Positions 43,534 to 52,388 of a DNA stretch of 64,000 nucleotides are shown one piece after another. Every line of letters begins with the position of its first letter. Within the stretch, counting starts at the first letter, position 1. Origin of the DNA: Corynebacterium endometrii (GTDB lineage: Bacteria; Actinomycetota; Actinomycetes; Mycobacteriales; Mycobacteriaceae); contig NZ_CP039247.1 of the NCBI RefSeq assembly GCF_004795735.1, forward strand, positions 806,001 to 870,000, read 5' to 3'. The notes under the pieces are model-generated. The model had not been told where the DNA came from. It searched no databases and saw only the letters and a list, made by a program, of their open reading frames with translations. A program made the position numbers and the translations under genes.

Positions 43534-44406
43534 ATGATTGATGCTCAGAATGTGGCCCTGGTGATCGAGGGTGGGGGAATGCGCAACTCCTACACGGCGG
43601 CGTGCATCCGGAAACTTATCCAGGAAAAGGTCCAGGTTGGGTGGGTTGGCGGCGTGTCAGCCGGCGCGTCCCACGCGCTTAACTACCTGTCCCGCGATGC
43701 CGAGCGCGCGGTGGAGTCCTTCGTGGATTTTGCCAACAACCCCAGCTTCGGCGGCGTAAGCTCCCTGCTGCGCGGCAACGGCTATTTCAACGCGGAGTAC
43801 ATCTACGAAAAATCATCGGACGCGGACTTGCCCTACGATTTCGCCGCGTATGAGGCGAATCCGGCGATGATGAGCCTGGGAGCGACCCGCGCGGACACCG
43901 GGGAGACGGTCTACTGGGGCAAGGAGGACGCCCAGGACCAGGCCAGCCTGAATATGCGGGTGCGCGCCTCTTCAACGCTGCCGCTGATTATGCCCATGCG
44001 CTACATCGATGGCGTGCCGTACGTAGACGGCGCGTTGGGGGAGTCCGGCGGGATTACCATCGGCGAGGCGGAGAAGGCGGGTTTCGAGAAGTTCTTGTTC
44101 ATCGGCTCCAAGCCCCGCGGATACGTGCGGCCCGAGGTCTCCCGCCCGGCCGCCGTCCGCCGCTTGTTCCGGCGCATGCCCGCCATTGCCGACGCCATGA
44201 TTACCCGCCCCGCCAAGTACAACGCCTCGAAGCAGCGCCTCTTAGAGCTCGAGGCGCAGGGGCGCGCGCAGCTGTTCTTCCCGGACAACATGCTCGTCAC
44301 ATCCACGGAACGGTCCGTGGCCAAGCTAAAGGAAAACTACGAGGCGGGCCGCGCGCAGATGTACCACGAGTGGCCCGCGTGGAAAGACTTCCTCACCGCG
44401 GGCTAA
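43534..44406 (+). CDS. Patatin-like phospholipase
   Basis: 290 residues. The oxyanion hole GGGMRNSYTA, the nucleophile elbow GGVSAGASHAL (GxSxG) and the catalytic Asp in VDGALGESGG form the patatin Ser-Asp dyad. The protein has no signal peptide. It resembles the YjjU-type bacterial patatins, lipid acyl hydrolases of unknown physiological substrate. The C-terminal helices (ERSVAKLKENYEAGR) are typical. Confidence 0.9.
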   Translation: MIDAQNVALVIEGGGMRNSYTAACIRKLIQEKVQVGWVGGVSAGASHALNYLSRDAERAVESFVDFANNPSFGGVSSLLRGNGYFNAEYIYEKSSDADLPYDFAAYEANPAMMSLGATRADTGETVYWGKEDAQDQASLNMRVRASSTLPLIMPMRYIDGVPYVDGALGESGGITIGEAEKAGFEKFLFIGSKPRGYVRPEVSRPAAVRRLFRRMPAIADAMITRPAKYNASKQRLLELEAQGRAQLFFPDNMLVTSTERSVAKLKENYEAGRAQMYHEWPAWKDFLTAG

Positions 44407-44453
44407 GCCACTGGGATAGCGGCGGGGAAGCGCCCTGGTGGAAGCCGGGGTGC

Positions 44454-46097
44454 TTAGTCGGCGACTAGCGGCTCCATGGTCAGCTCCGGGTGCTCCTTTT
44501 CCACGAAGGCGAGTTTCCACTTGTCGCCGAATAGCGCGATGAGTTCGCCGTCGGCGCGGGTGAAGATTTCCACGCCGCGCTGGCGGCCCAGCTCAGGGGC
44601 GGATTCGGCGTCCGTGCGGCGGGCCACCGAGTACGGAATTGGCTCCGTGACGGTCTCCACGTTGTACTCGAGTTCCATGCGGGCCTGCATGACCTCGAAC
44701 TGCATCGGGCCCACGGCGGCCATAACCGGGGCCGCATCGCCGCGGGTGTCGTTGCGCAGGATCTGCACCACGCCCTCGGCGGCGAGCTGATCCAGGCCCT
44801 TGCGAAACGCCTTGTACTTGCCCAGGGACTTGGCTCGCAGGATGCGGAAGGCCTCGGGCGCGAACTGCGGCATCGGCTTGAACTGGACCTTCTTGCCCGC
44901 ATAGATAGTGTCACCCGGTGCCAGGGATCCGGCGTTGACCAGGCCCACAATGTCGCCCGGGTAGGCGGTGTCCACCGTCTCGCGCGTGCGGCCGAAGACC
45001 GTCAGCGCGTACTTGGTGGAGAAGCTGCGGCCGGACTGGGCGTGGTTGACCTGCATTCCGCGGTCAAACGCGCCGGAGACCACGCGCATAAACGCCAAGT
45101 TGTCGCGGTGGTTGCGGTCCATACCCGCCTGCACCTTGAAGATGACGCCGGAGAAATCCCCGGTGACCTCGCGGCGTTCATCGATGGCAGCGCCGCCGCT
45201 GGAGCCCGCCGCAGCGACAACCGCGGGGTCCGAATCGCGCGGGCCCGGCGCCGGCGCAATCGCGCAGAGCGTGTCCAGGATTTGGTGCACGCCAAAGTTC
45301 AGCATCGCGGAGGCGAAAATCAGCGGGGAGGTCACGCATTGTTCGAAGAGTTCTTGGTCGTGGATGGCGCCGTCCGCGGCAAGCAGCTCCGCCTCCTCCA
45401 CGGCGGTATCCCAGGCGCCCTCCTCCTTAGCGGCGGCGTCGGCGGGCGAGAAGTGCTCCTCAGGCGCGATGGTGGATCCGCCCGCGGTACGGATGAAGTG
45501 GATGTAGTTGTCCGCCTCACCGTCCTCGTTGATGTGCGCGAGGCCCCGGAAATCGCCCGCGATGCCCACCGGCCAGTACAGCGGGGTGGGCTGCAGCTGG
45601 ATCTCGTTGACAATTTCGTCGACCAGCTCCAGCGGCTCGCGGCCCGCGCGGTCCCACTTGTTTATCACGGTAACGATAGGCAAACCGCGGGCCTTGCACA
45701 CGCGGAATAGCTTCAACGTTTGCGGCTCTAAGCCCTTGGCCGCATCGATGAGCATGACGGCGGCGTCAACGGCGGTAAGCACGCGGTAGGTGTCCTCGGA
45801 AAAGTCGGCGTGGCCCGGGGTGTCTACCAGGTTGATCATGTACGGCTCGCCCTCGTGGCCCTCGGGCGCGTATTCAAACTGCAGCGCGGAGGAGGCAACG
45901 GAGATGCCGCGGTCCTTTTCCATCTCCATCCAGTCGGAGACGGTGGCTTTGCGGCCGGCCTTGCCGTGCACGGCGCCAGCCTCGGAGATGACGTGCGCAT
46001 GCAGCGCCAGCGCCTCGGTCAGCGTGGACTTACCAGCGTCCGGGTGGGCGATGACGGCAAACGTGCGGCGGCGTGCGGATTCGGAGGCAATACTCAT
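44454..46097 (-). CDS. prfC: Peptide chain release factor 3
   Basis: 547 residues, a translational GTPase. The G motifs are AHPDAGKSTLTEAL, VDTPGHADFSEDT and NKWDRAG. Domain II and the RF3-specific C-terminal domain (GPMQFEVMQARMELEYNV) are present. It removes RF1/RF2 from the ribosome after peptide release. The ATG at 46097 (MSIASESARRRTF) fits the family; a longer frame begins 13 codons earlier. A TAAGCT box lies 8 nt before the ATG, within the 19 nt that separate it from the upstream SDR gene. Confidence 0.95.
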   Translation of the reverse strand: MSIASESARRRTFAVIAHPDAGKSTLTEALALHAHVISEAGAVHGKAGRKATVSDWMEMEKDRGISVASSALQFEYAPEGHEGEPYMINLVDTPGHADFSEDTYRVLTAVDAAVMLIDAAKGLEPQTLKLFRVCKARGLPIVTVINKWDRAGREPLELVDEIVNEIQLQPTPLYWPVGIAGDFRGLAHINEDGEADNYIHFIRTAGGSTIAPEEHFSPADAAAKEEGAWDTAVEEAELLAADGAIHDQELFEQCVTSPLIFASAMLNFGVHQILDTLCAIAPAPGPRDSDPAVVAAAGSSGGAAIDERREVTGDFSGVIFKVQAGMDRNHRDNLAFMRVVSGAFDRGMQVNHAQSGRSFSTKYALTVFGRTRETVDTAYPGDIVGLVNAGSLAPGDTIYAGKKVQFKPMPQFAPEAFRILRAKSLGKYKAFRKGLDQLAAEGVVQILRNDTRGDAAPVMAAVGPMQFEVMQARMELEYNVETVTEPIPYSVARRTDAESAPELGRQRGVEIFTRADGELIALFGDKWKLAFVEKEHPELTMEPLVAD

Positions 46098-46116
46098 GGC
46101 ACTAGAGCTTAGTGCC

Positions 46117-46962
46117 TTAAAGCCCCCACTCCACATTCACCCGCGAGGCCACCTCGTCGAATACCCGGCGGGCGAGGCGGTCCCCGCGCGCGCCGCGCCT
46201 GGTAAATCCCTTGCGCCCGGGTTTGCCGTAGTAGTACCCGGAGTCCCAGTGGATCCCGGGCTGCCCGGCGATGAACTGGGCCAATACTAGGCCGCCCTTG
46301 TCCGGGCTGGCCATGACGCTGTGCGCGAACCGCGTGGCGTAGGCCTTTGACAACAAACCGGTGGAGCGGCTGCCGAAACTGGAATCTATGACCCCGGGGT
46401 GGAAGGCCACGGACGGTATGCCGTGCAGGTGGAAGTAACGGGTCATGAGGTTCACGCCAACCTTGGCGTTGCCGTAGGCGCGCTGGGAATCGAAGTCCGT
46501 GCGCGAATCGAGCTCACCTGGGTCGAAGCGGCCCATTAAGTGAGACGCCATCGAGGATGTGTTTACTACCGCGCCGCGCAGCTGCGGCCGCAGGAGGGAG
46601 GTAAGCAGGAACGGGGCAACGGTGTTGACCTGCCAATTGCGTTCCCAGCCGTCTTCGGTGATGACCGGGCCGTCAAACATGCCCCCGGCGTTGTTGGCGA
46701 GCACGTCGATCCCGCCTATGCCGCGCAGCTCCTCGGCCAGTTCGCGAACCTGAGCCAGGCTGGTGAAATCGGCGGTGAGGTGCTTGTATCCGGGCACCGC
46801 TAGCGTCTTCGCCTCATCGCGCCCAACGACTACTAGCCGGTTGCCCGGCCCCGCCTGCTGCAGTATGCGCGCCGCCGACGCACCAATGCCGTCCGACGCC
46901 CCCGTAATCACGATCGTCTTCCCGGCTGCCCCCGCGGTATTACTGTCAGACCCGTTATGCAT
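46117..46962 (-). CDS. Short-chain dehydrogenase/reductase
   Basis: 281 residues. The NAD(P) loop TGASDGIGASAAR, the NNAG motif (VLANNAGG), catalytic Ser in VVNTSSMASH and YGNAK (Tyr-x3-Lys) are intact. The order and the length resemble retinol-dehydrogenase-like and WWOX-like SDRs. The substrate is unknown. It precedes prfC on the same strand. Confidence 0.85.
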   Translation of the reverse strand: MHNGSDSNTAGAAGKTIVITGASDGIGASAARILQQAGPGNRLVVVGRDEAKTLAVPGYKHLTADFTSLAQVRELAEELRGIGGIDVLANNAGGMFDGPVITEDGWERNWQVNTVAPFLLTSLLRPQLRGAVVNTSSMASHLMGRFDPGELDSRTDFDSQRAYGNAKVGVNLMTRYFHLHGIPSVAFHPGVIDSSFGSRSTGLLSKAYATRFAHSVMASPDKGGLVLAQFIAGQPGIHWDSGYYYGKPGRKGFTRRGARGDRLARRVFDEVASRVNVEWGL

Positions 46963-46975
46963 GCCGTTTATCTTA
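46963..46975 (-). promoter_or_regulatory. Leaderless promoter of the SDR gene
   Basis: TAAGAT (46970-46975 on the minus strand) lies 7 nt before the ATG at 46962. Confidence 0.55.
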
Positions 46976-47083
46976 GCCCCGCCGGTTAATGTGCACTCCC
47001 GGGGGTGCTAACAGTAATCTAATTCGGGTTGTTTCAATGTTGATGCGTCAACAGTTGAAGAGTTTTAAGAAGCAAGGAAGCAT

Positions 47084-47620
47084 ATGGCGAACATTGGTGT
47101 AATTCTTGGGTCCATCCGCGAAGGCCGCAATGGCCAGCCCGTGGCGGAGTGGGTCGTGGAGCAGGCGCAAGGCCGCGAACACTCCTACGAGCTGGTGGAT
47201 CTTAAAGAGTTTAATGTCCCCCTGATGGAGTCCGCGGTAAATCCAGGCCAGGCCAATGGTCAGTACGACAATGACAACGTCCAGCGCTGGGCGGACAAGA
47301 TCGGCGCCCTGGACGCATTCGTGTTCGTGACCCCGGAATACAACCAGTCCGTCCCCGGGCCGTTTAAGAACGCCTTCGATTCGATCATCGAATGGAAGGG
47401 CAAGCCGGTTGCGTTCGTGGGATACGGCTTTGGCGGCGCCGAGGCCGCGGTCAAGGCGTGGCACGCCGCGGTTGATTCCATGCTGGCTATGCCGTATGTG
47501 CGGCACGCTACCCAGATTGACATTCCGAGCTACTTCGCCGAACTCGGCTTCGAGGCGGACGGGGCGCTGGCCAAAGACTTGGCCAAGACCCTCGACGGGC
47601 TGGAGAAGCTGCTGAAATAA
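47084..47620 (+). CDS. NADPH-dependent FMN reductase family protein
   Basis: 178 residues of the flavodoxin-like fold. The phosphate loop GSIREGRNGQPVAEWV, the family hallmark TPEYNQSVPGPFKNAFD and VAFVGYGFGGAEA are visible. Family members reduce FMN, quinones or azo compounds and act as homodimers. A ribosome site (CAAGGAAG) stands just before the ATG, so this gene is not leaderless. A strong terminator follows. Confidence 0.9.
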   Translation: MANIGVILGSIREGRNGQPVAEWVVEQAQGREHSYELVDLKEFNVPLMESAVNPGQANGQYDNDNVQRWADKIGALDAFVFVTPEYNQSVPGPFKNAFDSIIEWKGKPVAFVGYGFGGAEAAVKAWHAAVDSMLAMPYVRHATQIDIPSYFAELGFEADGALAKDLAKTLDGLEKLLK

Positions 47621-47637
47621 AACGGGCAAAACGCTTT

Positions 47638-47695
47638 CGAGCCCTGGCCGGCCGCGATATTGATTCGCGGGGTGGCCAGGGCTCGTGCGTTTTTA
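47638..47695 (+). terminator. Intrinsic terminator of the FMN reductase gene
   Basis: A perfect 12-bp outer stem (47638-47649 with 47674-47685) encloses a smaller CCGCGA/TCGCGG stem. TGCGTTTTT follows. Confidence 0.88.
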
Positions 47696-47717
47696 CGCGG
47701 ATAGGGAATGCAGGGGA

Positions 47718-47891
47718 TTAGTCATCCCAGTCGTCATCGTCCCAGTCGTCCCGGTCATCGTCCCAGTCATCATCGCCCCACGCGGCTGCGTGGTGGCCAA
47801 TCTGGTCCAGAATCTGCGGAACGCCCGGGATGTGGCCGAAGTTCGACATGAGGAATGCGATGATTGAAGCAATGATTGCGCCAATATTCAT
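47718..47891 (-). CDS. 57-residue protein with hydrophobic head and Asp/Trp-repeat tail
   Basis: A short gene. The ATG at 47891 has AGGAG 7 nt upstream, an ideal ribosome site. The product begins MNIGAIIASIIAFLMSNFG, an amphipathic or membrane-seeking helix. It passes through HIPGVPQILDQIGHHAAAW and ends in three to four repeats of Asp-Asp-Trp with a single Arg, finishing WDD. It is very acidic. There is no classical signal peptide, as also holds for the tiny mycomembrane porins PorA and PorH, one of which is also 57 residues. A porin-like or envelope peptide is possible but unproven. A different overlapping frame (63 residues, Thr/Met-rich) is rejected. Confidence 0.65.
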   Translation of the reverse strand: MNIGAIIASIIAFLMSNFGHIPGVPQILDQIGHHAAAWGDDDWDDDRDDWDDDDWDD

Positions 47892-48112
47892 TGATGTGCT
47901 CCTAAGGGTATTTTCTAGCCGCTGGGCTGGCTAGGGGTGGATAAGGTGTGCCGGCACATCTGAGTAAATCCCACGTCACAGGGTTGCGCAAGGCCTTGTT
48001 TTGGGTGCAAAACCCATAAAAGCCCTTCAACAGCGATTATGAAATCCGTGATTAAACCAAGATGAAGGAACTCTCATCTGCAGGCGCCCGGGATTAATCC
48101 GGGGCTTAACGT

Positions 48113-48769
48113 TCATCGCGAGTGGATTGCATTTTGTGCTCGAGTCAGTCCCTCCTCGACGATAAGGCGTGCCGCTTCCGCCGCGGTGCTGATGGCCGCA
48201 TCTAAGCCGGCGCCCGAATCGACGGGCCCCAGGACGTAATCCGGAATGCTAGAGCCCTTGGGCGGGCGGGAGATACCGATGCGTACCCTTAGATAGTCCC
48301 GCGTACCTAATTGCTGGGTTAGGGATTTCAGTCCGTTATGCCCGTTTTCATTCCCGCCCTTTTTCACGCGTACCTTGTGCGAGGGCAGATCGAGTTCATC
48401 GTGGATGACTATGATGCGCTCGGCGGGGATGCCCAGCTCGCGGGCCAGGGGTGCCACCGGTTCGCCGGAGAGGTTCATATAGGTATCACTGCGCGCCACT
48501 AATACCCGTTGGGAGCCAAATGTCAGAGGGGCTGCTTGCAGGCCCATGCCCCGAACCGGGTCTAGGACGTCCCCAGTCTGGGCCAGTATGTCATCGATCG
48601 CCATGTATCCCACATTGTGGCGGGTGGCGGCGTACTTAGCGCCGGGGTTGCCCAGGCCCACAATCAGCCAATCCGCATGCAAATCCGTCACGGACCAAGC
48701 GCGGCTAGTGCCGGGGGAGCGCTGGCCGCGGCCAAAGAGGCTAGTAAGGAAATTGATAACTTTATTCAC
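48113..48769 (-). CDS. pth1: Peptidyl-tRNA hydrolase, first copy
   Basis: 218 residues. The active-site region LIVGLGNPGAKYAATRHNVG carries the catalytic His, and SDTYMNLSGEPV and HDELDLPSHKVRVKKGG are conserved. The enzyme frees tRNA from prematurely released peptidyl-tRNA. This copy has about 35 extra N-terminal residues (KVINFLTSLFGRGQRS) before the domain. The GTG at 48769 is kept as start, but a GTG at VTDLHADW about 26 codons on is possible. A second complete copy lies at 52389-52946. The two are clearly diverged. Confidence 0.93.
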   Translation of the reverse strand: MNKVINFLTSLFGRGQRSPGTSRAWSVTDLHADWLIVGLGNPGAKYAATRHNVGYMAIDDILAQTGDVLDPVRGMGLQAAPLTFGSQRVLVARSDTYMNLSGEPVAPLARELGIPAERIIVIHDELDLPSHKVRVKKGGNENGHNGLKSLTQQLGTRDYLRVRIGISRPPKGSSIPDYVLGPVDSGAGLDAAISTAAEAARLIVEEGLTRAQNAIHSR

Positions 48770-48794
48770 CCGTCACAGTCTGCCATAGCGTGGG

Positions 48795-48807
48795 TATGGT
48801 GTGGGCC
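48795..48807 (+). promoter_or_regulatory. Leaderless promoter of the nitronate monooxygenase gene
   Basis: TATGGT at 48795-48800 lies 7 nt before the ATG at 48808. Confidence 0.6.
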
Positions 48808-49800
48808 ATGAGCCAAGTCATTGACACCTTGCCAGTCCCCATCGTCGTAGCGCCCATGGCGGGTGGGCCCACCACCGTGGCGCTAGTTAAGGCCGCAGCG
48901 GCGGCCGGCTGCATCAGCGCATTGGCGTGGGGGACAATCCAGGCCCGGGAAGCGGCCGAACATCTTCGCTCCATCAACGGCGCCTACGGCATCAACCTGT
49001 TCTACCCGCAGCGCCGCCTCAGCGGGGCGGAAATGGCCGCGGCGCGGGCAATCGCGGAGGAAGCAGGACGTGAACCGGGGCGCGGGCTCGCGGCCGTGGA
49101 TTACACGTTCGGGTGGCAGGAAAAATTTGAGCTAGCTCTGGGCTCCACGGCCCGCATGGTGTGGTCCATGTTCGGCTGCTTTAGCCCTATGGAAATAGAA
49201 AAGCTGCACTCGGCGGGCAAAGAAGCATGGGTGACGGTCACTAACGAAGCCGAAGCATGCGAGGCCCACGCCCGCGGGGCAGACGTGCTGTGCGTTCAAG
49301 GGCCCGAGGCCGGTGGGCATCGCGGCACGTGGGACTTTACCGCCGAGCCCGACCCCCGGCCTTTGCCAGCTCTGGTCGGCGCCGTGCACGAAGCCGTGCC
49401 TAGTGCCACACTCGTCGCCGCCGGAGGGCTGCGCAGCGCTGAGGATGTGGACGGTGCCCTCGGGTGGCCGGGCGTGCGTGCGGTTAGCTGCGGCTCGGCG
49501 TTCCTGCTCACGGGGGAGGCGGGGACATCGGACGCGAACCGCTCTTTGATTGCTGAAGGCGGAACCACAGTATCTACGCGTGCACTGTCCGGCCGCTACG
49601 CCCGCGGTATGGAGACCGCCTACACGCGAGCGCACCCGGACATGCCGCCCATCTACCCCCATTTGAGCACCATTCTGGCGGAACGTCGCGCCGCTGGCGA
49701 GCGGGAAGTGTCCTATTGCCTAGTGGGGATTAACCCGCACCTCATCCGCGGGGGTAGCGCGGCGGAGGTGGTTGCCCAACTTTCCGGTAGCGGGCACTAA
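48808..49800 (+). CDS. Nitronate monooxygenase (2-nitropropane dioxygenase family)
   Basis: 330 residues, an FMN-dependent TIM barrel. IVVAPMAGGPTTVALVKAAA binds FMN at the N-terminus. VQGPEAGGHRGTWDF carries the catalytic His region, and VAAGGLRSAEDVDGAL the phosphate site. It oxidises alkyl nitronates such as propionate-3-nitronate, a defence against plant or fungal toxins. The start at 48808 (MSQVIDTLPVPIVV) is chosen from three nearby ATGs because of the -10 spacing. Confidence 0.88.
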   Translation: MSQVIDTLPVPIVVAPMAGGPTTVALVKAAAAAGCISALAWGTIQAREAAEHLRSINGAYGINLFYPQRRLSGAEMAAARAIAEEAGREPGRGLAAVDYTFGWQEKFELALGSTARMVWSMFGCFSPMEIEKLHSAGKEAWVTVTNEAEACEAHARGADVLCVQGPEAGGHRGTWDFTAEPDPRPLPALVGAVHEAVPSATLVAAGGLRSAEDVDGALGWPGVRAVSCGSAFLLTGEAGTSDANRSLIAEGGTTVSTRALSGRYARGMETAYTRAHPDMPPIYPHLSTILAERRAAGEREVSYCLVGINPHLIRGGSAAEVVAQLSGSGH

Positions 49801-49862
49801 ACCCCGGTAGAATGTTGGGTTGGAAGTAAAGGTTTACCCCCTCACCGCAAAGGAATGATTCT

Positions 49863-51317
49863 GTGACCGCGAACCCTGAACTTGGCCATGCTGACTGGAA
49901 CGAGCGCCTCGAGCGTGCCCAGAAGATGATCCCGCTCATCCACCAGCTGCACAATGAGAAGAACGTTGTCACTTCCGTGTTCGGCCGCCTGCTGGTTGGC
50001 GTCACTGACATTGACATCATCAAGGCCAACAAGTACGCCCGCCGCGTCACCGGCTCCCAGCTTTCCACCGCAGATACCCTCCCCGTACTGGAAGCTCTCA
50101 CTGAGCTCGACCTGGGTTCAGCTTCCCTCGACCTGGGCCGCCTGGTGCAGGGTTTCGAGGAGTCCGGCGAGTCAGACCTTAAGGCTTACCTCGAAAAGGA
50201 GCTTGAGGAGGTAATCGGCACCGGCAAGGACCGCGAGCCTGTGGACGTTGTTCTCTACGGCTTTGGACGCATCGGCCGCCTGCTGGCCCGCATCCTCATC
50301 GCCCGCGAGGCAACCTATGGTGGCGTACGCCTGCGCGGCATCGTAGTCCGCAAGAAGGGCGAGGATGACATCTACAAGCGCGCATCCCTGCTGCGTCGCG
50401 ATTCGGTACACGGCGCCTTCGCCGGCACCATCGATGTGGACCCGGAAAAGGAAATCATTTGGGCTAACGGCTCCAAGATCCAGATGATCTACGCCGGCAA
50501 CCCGGCCGAGATCGATTACACCGCCTACGGCATTGACAACGCCATCGTCGTTGACAACACGGGCGTATGGCGCGACCGAGCTGGCCTGGAACAGCACCTG
50601 CAGTCCAAGGGCGTTGCCCGCGTGCTGCTGACCGCGCCGGGCAAGGGTGATCTGAAGAATATCGTCTACGGCATCAACCATGGCGATATTGCCGCCGAGG
50701 ATAAGATCCTCTCCGCTGCCTCCTGCACCACCAACGGTATTACCCCCGTGCTGAAGGTCATCAATGACCGCTACGGCGTGGTTCACGGTCATGTGGAAAC
50801 CGCGCACTCCTTCACCAATGACCAGAACCTGATCGATAACTTCCACAAGGGTGACCGCCGTGGACGCGCGGCGGGCCTGAACATGGTGCTTACCGAGACC
50901 GGCGCCGCTAAGGCCGTCTCCAAGGCCCTGCCCGAGTTCGAGGGCAAGTTGACCGGTAACGCCATCCGCGTGCCTACCCCGGACGTGTCCATGGCTGTGC
51001 TTAACCTCGAGCTGGAGAAGGAAGTGGACCGCGACGAGGTTAACAACTTCCTGCGCGACGTATCCCTGCACTCCGACCTGCGCCAGCAGATCTCCTACAT
51101 TGCATCCCCAGAGGTTGTCTCCTCCGACTTCGTGGGCTCCACCCACGCGGGCGTGGTAGACGGCCTTGCTACCATCGCCTCCGGCAAGCACCTCGTGCTC
51201 TACGTCTGGTACGACAACGAGTTTGGTTACTCCAACCAGGTAATCCGCATCGTTGAAGAACTCGCGGGCGCACGCCCAGTGGTTCTTCCACGCCGCGTTT
51301 CCCCTGAATCTCTGTAG
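49863..51317 (+). CDS. gapB: Glyceraldehyde-3-phosphate dehydrogenase, GapB type
   Basis: 484 residues, much longer than glycolytic GapA. An N-terminal helical extension of about 125 residues (WNERLERAQKMIPLIHQLHN onward) precedes the Rossmann domain with VVLYGFGRIGRLLARI. The catalytic Cys is in LSAASCTTNGITPVLK. HTGVV-like VGSTHAGVVDG and VWYDNEFGYSNQVIR end the catalytic domain. In C. glutamicum the long enzyme works in the gluconeogenic direction with NADP. AAAGGA precedes the GTG start. A terminator follows. Confidence 0.92.
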   Translation: MTANPELGHADWNERLERAQKMIPLIHQLHNEKNVVTSVFGRLLVGVTDIDIIKANKYARRVTGSQLSTADTLPVLEALTELDLGSASLDLGRLVQGFEESGESDLKAYLEKELEEVIGTGKDREPVDVVLYGFGRIGRLLARILIAREATYGGVRLRGIVVRKKGEDDIYKRASLLRRDSVHGAFAGTIDVDPEKEIIWANGSKIQMIYAGNPAEIDYTAYGIDNAIVVDNTGVWRDRAGLEQHLQSKGVARVLLTAPGKGDLKNIVYGINHGDIAAEDKILSAASCTTNGITPVLKVINDRYGVVHGHVETAHSFTNDQNLIDNFHKGDRRGRAAGLNMVLTETGAAKAVSKALPEFEGKLTGNAIRVPTPDVSMAVLNLELEKEVDRDEVNNFLRDVSLHSDLRQQISYIASPEVVSSDFVGSTHAGVVDGLATIASGKHLVLYVWYDNEFGYSNQVIRIVEELAGARPVVLPRRVSPESL

Positions 51318-51340
51318 GATTAGCCGCCTAGTGCACTTTT

Positions 51341-51382
51341 AACGCCGGACCCGCGTCGCGGGGCCGGCGTTGCTTCGGTTTT
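51341..51382 (+). terminator. Intrinsic terminator of gapB
   Basis: AACGCCGG pairs with CCGGCGTT and CCCGC with GCGGG around a GTC loop (51341-51371). TGCTTCGGTTTT follows. Confidence 0.85.
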
Positions 51383-51423
51383 AGCGAAAGGGGTGGGGCA
51401 GCTGCGGGGCGCGGACGCTCACC

Positions 51424-52338
51424 CTAGTGTCGCGATTCGGCCGAACACCCACATGCCCCACCGCAGCAGCCGCCGTTGGATAGTAGATTTGTATGATCCA
51501 CCGAGTCCGGTTGACCGTAGTGGGTAGTTGCCTGGAGATGGCCCAGTCCATCGATCTCAATGCGCACGGTCTGGCCGTCTCCGATAAAACGCGGCGGGTT
51601 CATGCCCGCGGCAACGCCCTCGGGCGTGCCCGTGACGATGACATCGCCGGGGTTGAGCGGGTAAAGCCGGGAGCAGTACTCAATCAGCTCGGCTACGGAG
51701 AAAATCAGGTCATCGGTGTTGTCATCCTGGCGTGTTTCGCCGTCGACCTGGGTGCGGATGCGGGCTCCCCGGCCCGGAGACCATTCATCCGGAGTCGTGA
51801 GCCACGGGCCAAACCCCGCCGTTCGGTAGAAGGACTTGCCGGCGTGGAACTGGCTGGTGGCCTTCTGGAAGTCACGCATGGAATAGTCATTCATGACCGC
51901 GTAGCCGGCCACGTAATCCAAGGCCTCATCGCTGGAGACCTGGTAGGCGCGGGTGCCGATTACCGCGCAGAGCTCGCCCTCGTAGTCCAGCTTTGACGTG
52001 GCGTAGTCCGGCACATAAACGTCATCGTAGGGGCCGGTCAGCGCGTCGGGGAACTTGATGAACAGCGTCGGCTGGTTCGGTGCCTCGTGCCCCATCTCCC
52101 GAATATGCTTAGCGTAGTTCAGGCCGACGCAGATGATCTTCCCCGGGTTGGGGATAACAGGGGCCAGATTGGCCGGGTTAAAGGTGATGGGTTCGCCGGA
52201 CATCTCGGCCGCCTTGCGCCAATCGGGGCTGGCCAGCAGGGCGCCAACATCTTCGTGGTCCAGTTCGGTGCCAAAACCCTCACCGTCAACGCGGACAGTG
52301 GTGGTGCCGTAGGGGGTCCTTAGGGTAGCTAGTTTCAT
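51424..52338 (-). CDS. Fumarylacetoacetate hydrolase family protein with cysteine-rich tail
   Basis: 304 residues. The FAH fold is clear: ICVGLNYAKHIREMGHEAP, YEGELCAVIGTRAYQV with two acidic metal ligands, NDYSMRDFQ with the third, and VIVTGTPEGVAAGMNPPRF. Family members cleave or isomerise ring-opened aromatic acids or act as acylpyruvases or oxaloacetate decarboxylases; the substrate is unknown. The last 17 residues, GGCCGGACGCSAESRH, carry four cysteines not found in the usual family end. A TAAGCT box lies 8 nt before the ATG. Confidence 0.85.
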   Translation of the reverse strand: MKLATLRTPYGTTTVRVDGEGFGTELDHEDVGALLASPDWRKAAEMSGEPITFNPANLAPVIPNPGKIICVGLNYAKHIREMGHEAPNQPTLFIKFPDALTGPYDDVYVPDYATSKLDYEGELCAVIGTRAYQVSSDEALDYVAGYAVMNDYSMRDFQKATSQFHAGKSFYRTAGFGPWLTTPDEWSPGRGARIRTQVDGETRQDDNTDDLIFSVAELIEYCSRLYPLNPGDVIVTGTPEGVAAGMNPPRFIGDGQTVRIEIDGLGHLQATTHYGQPDSVDHTNLLSNGGCCGGACGCSAESRH

Positions 52339-52388
52339 GTTCAGCTAGCTTAGTCGCCGCACCGGGGGAATTGCCGGGAAAATAAGGA

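Noticed and set aside
47693..47884. A 63-codon Thr/Met-rich frame overlapping the acidic peptide gene
   Set aside because: It has no ribosome site and repetitive Met-Thr-Gly composition. The overlapping 57-codon frame has an ideal AGGAG and a sensible stop.
50172..51191. A 339-codon frame antisense to gapB, and similar ones opposite prs (56541-57578) and treS (28066-28827)
   Set aside because: Each mirrors a strongly conserved gene, has no ribosome site or promoter, and encodes no recognisable domain.
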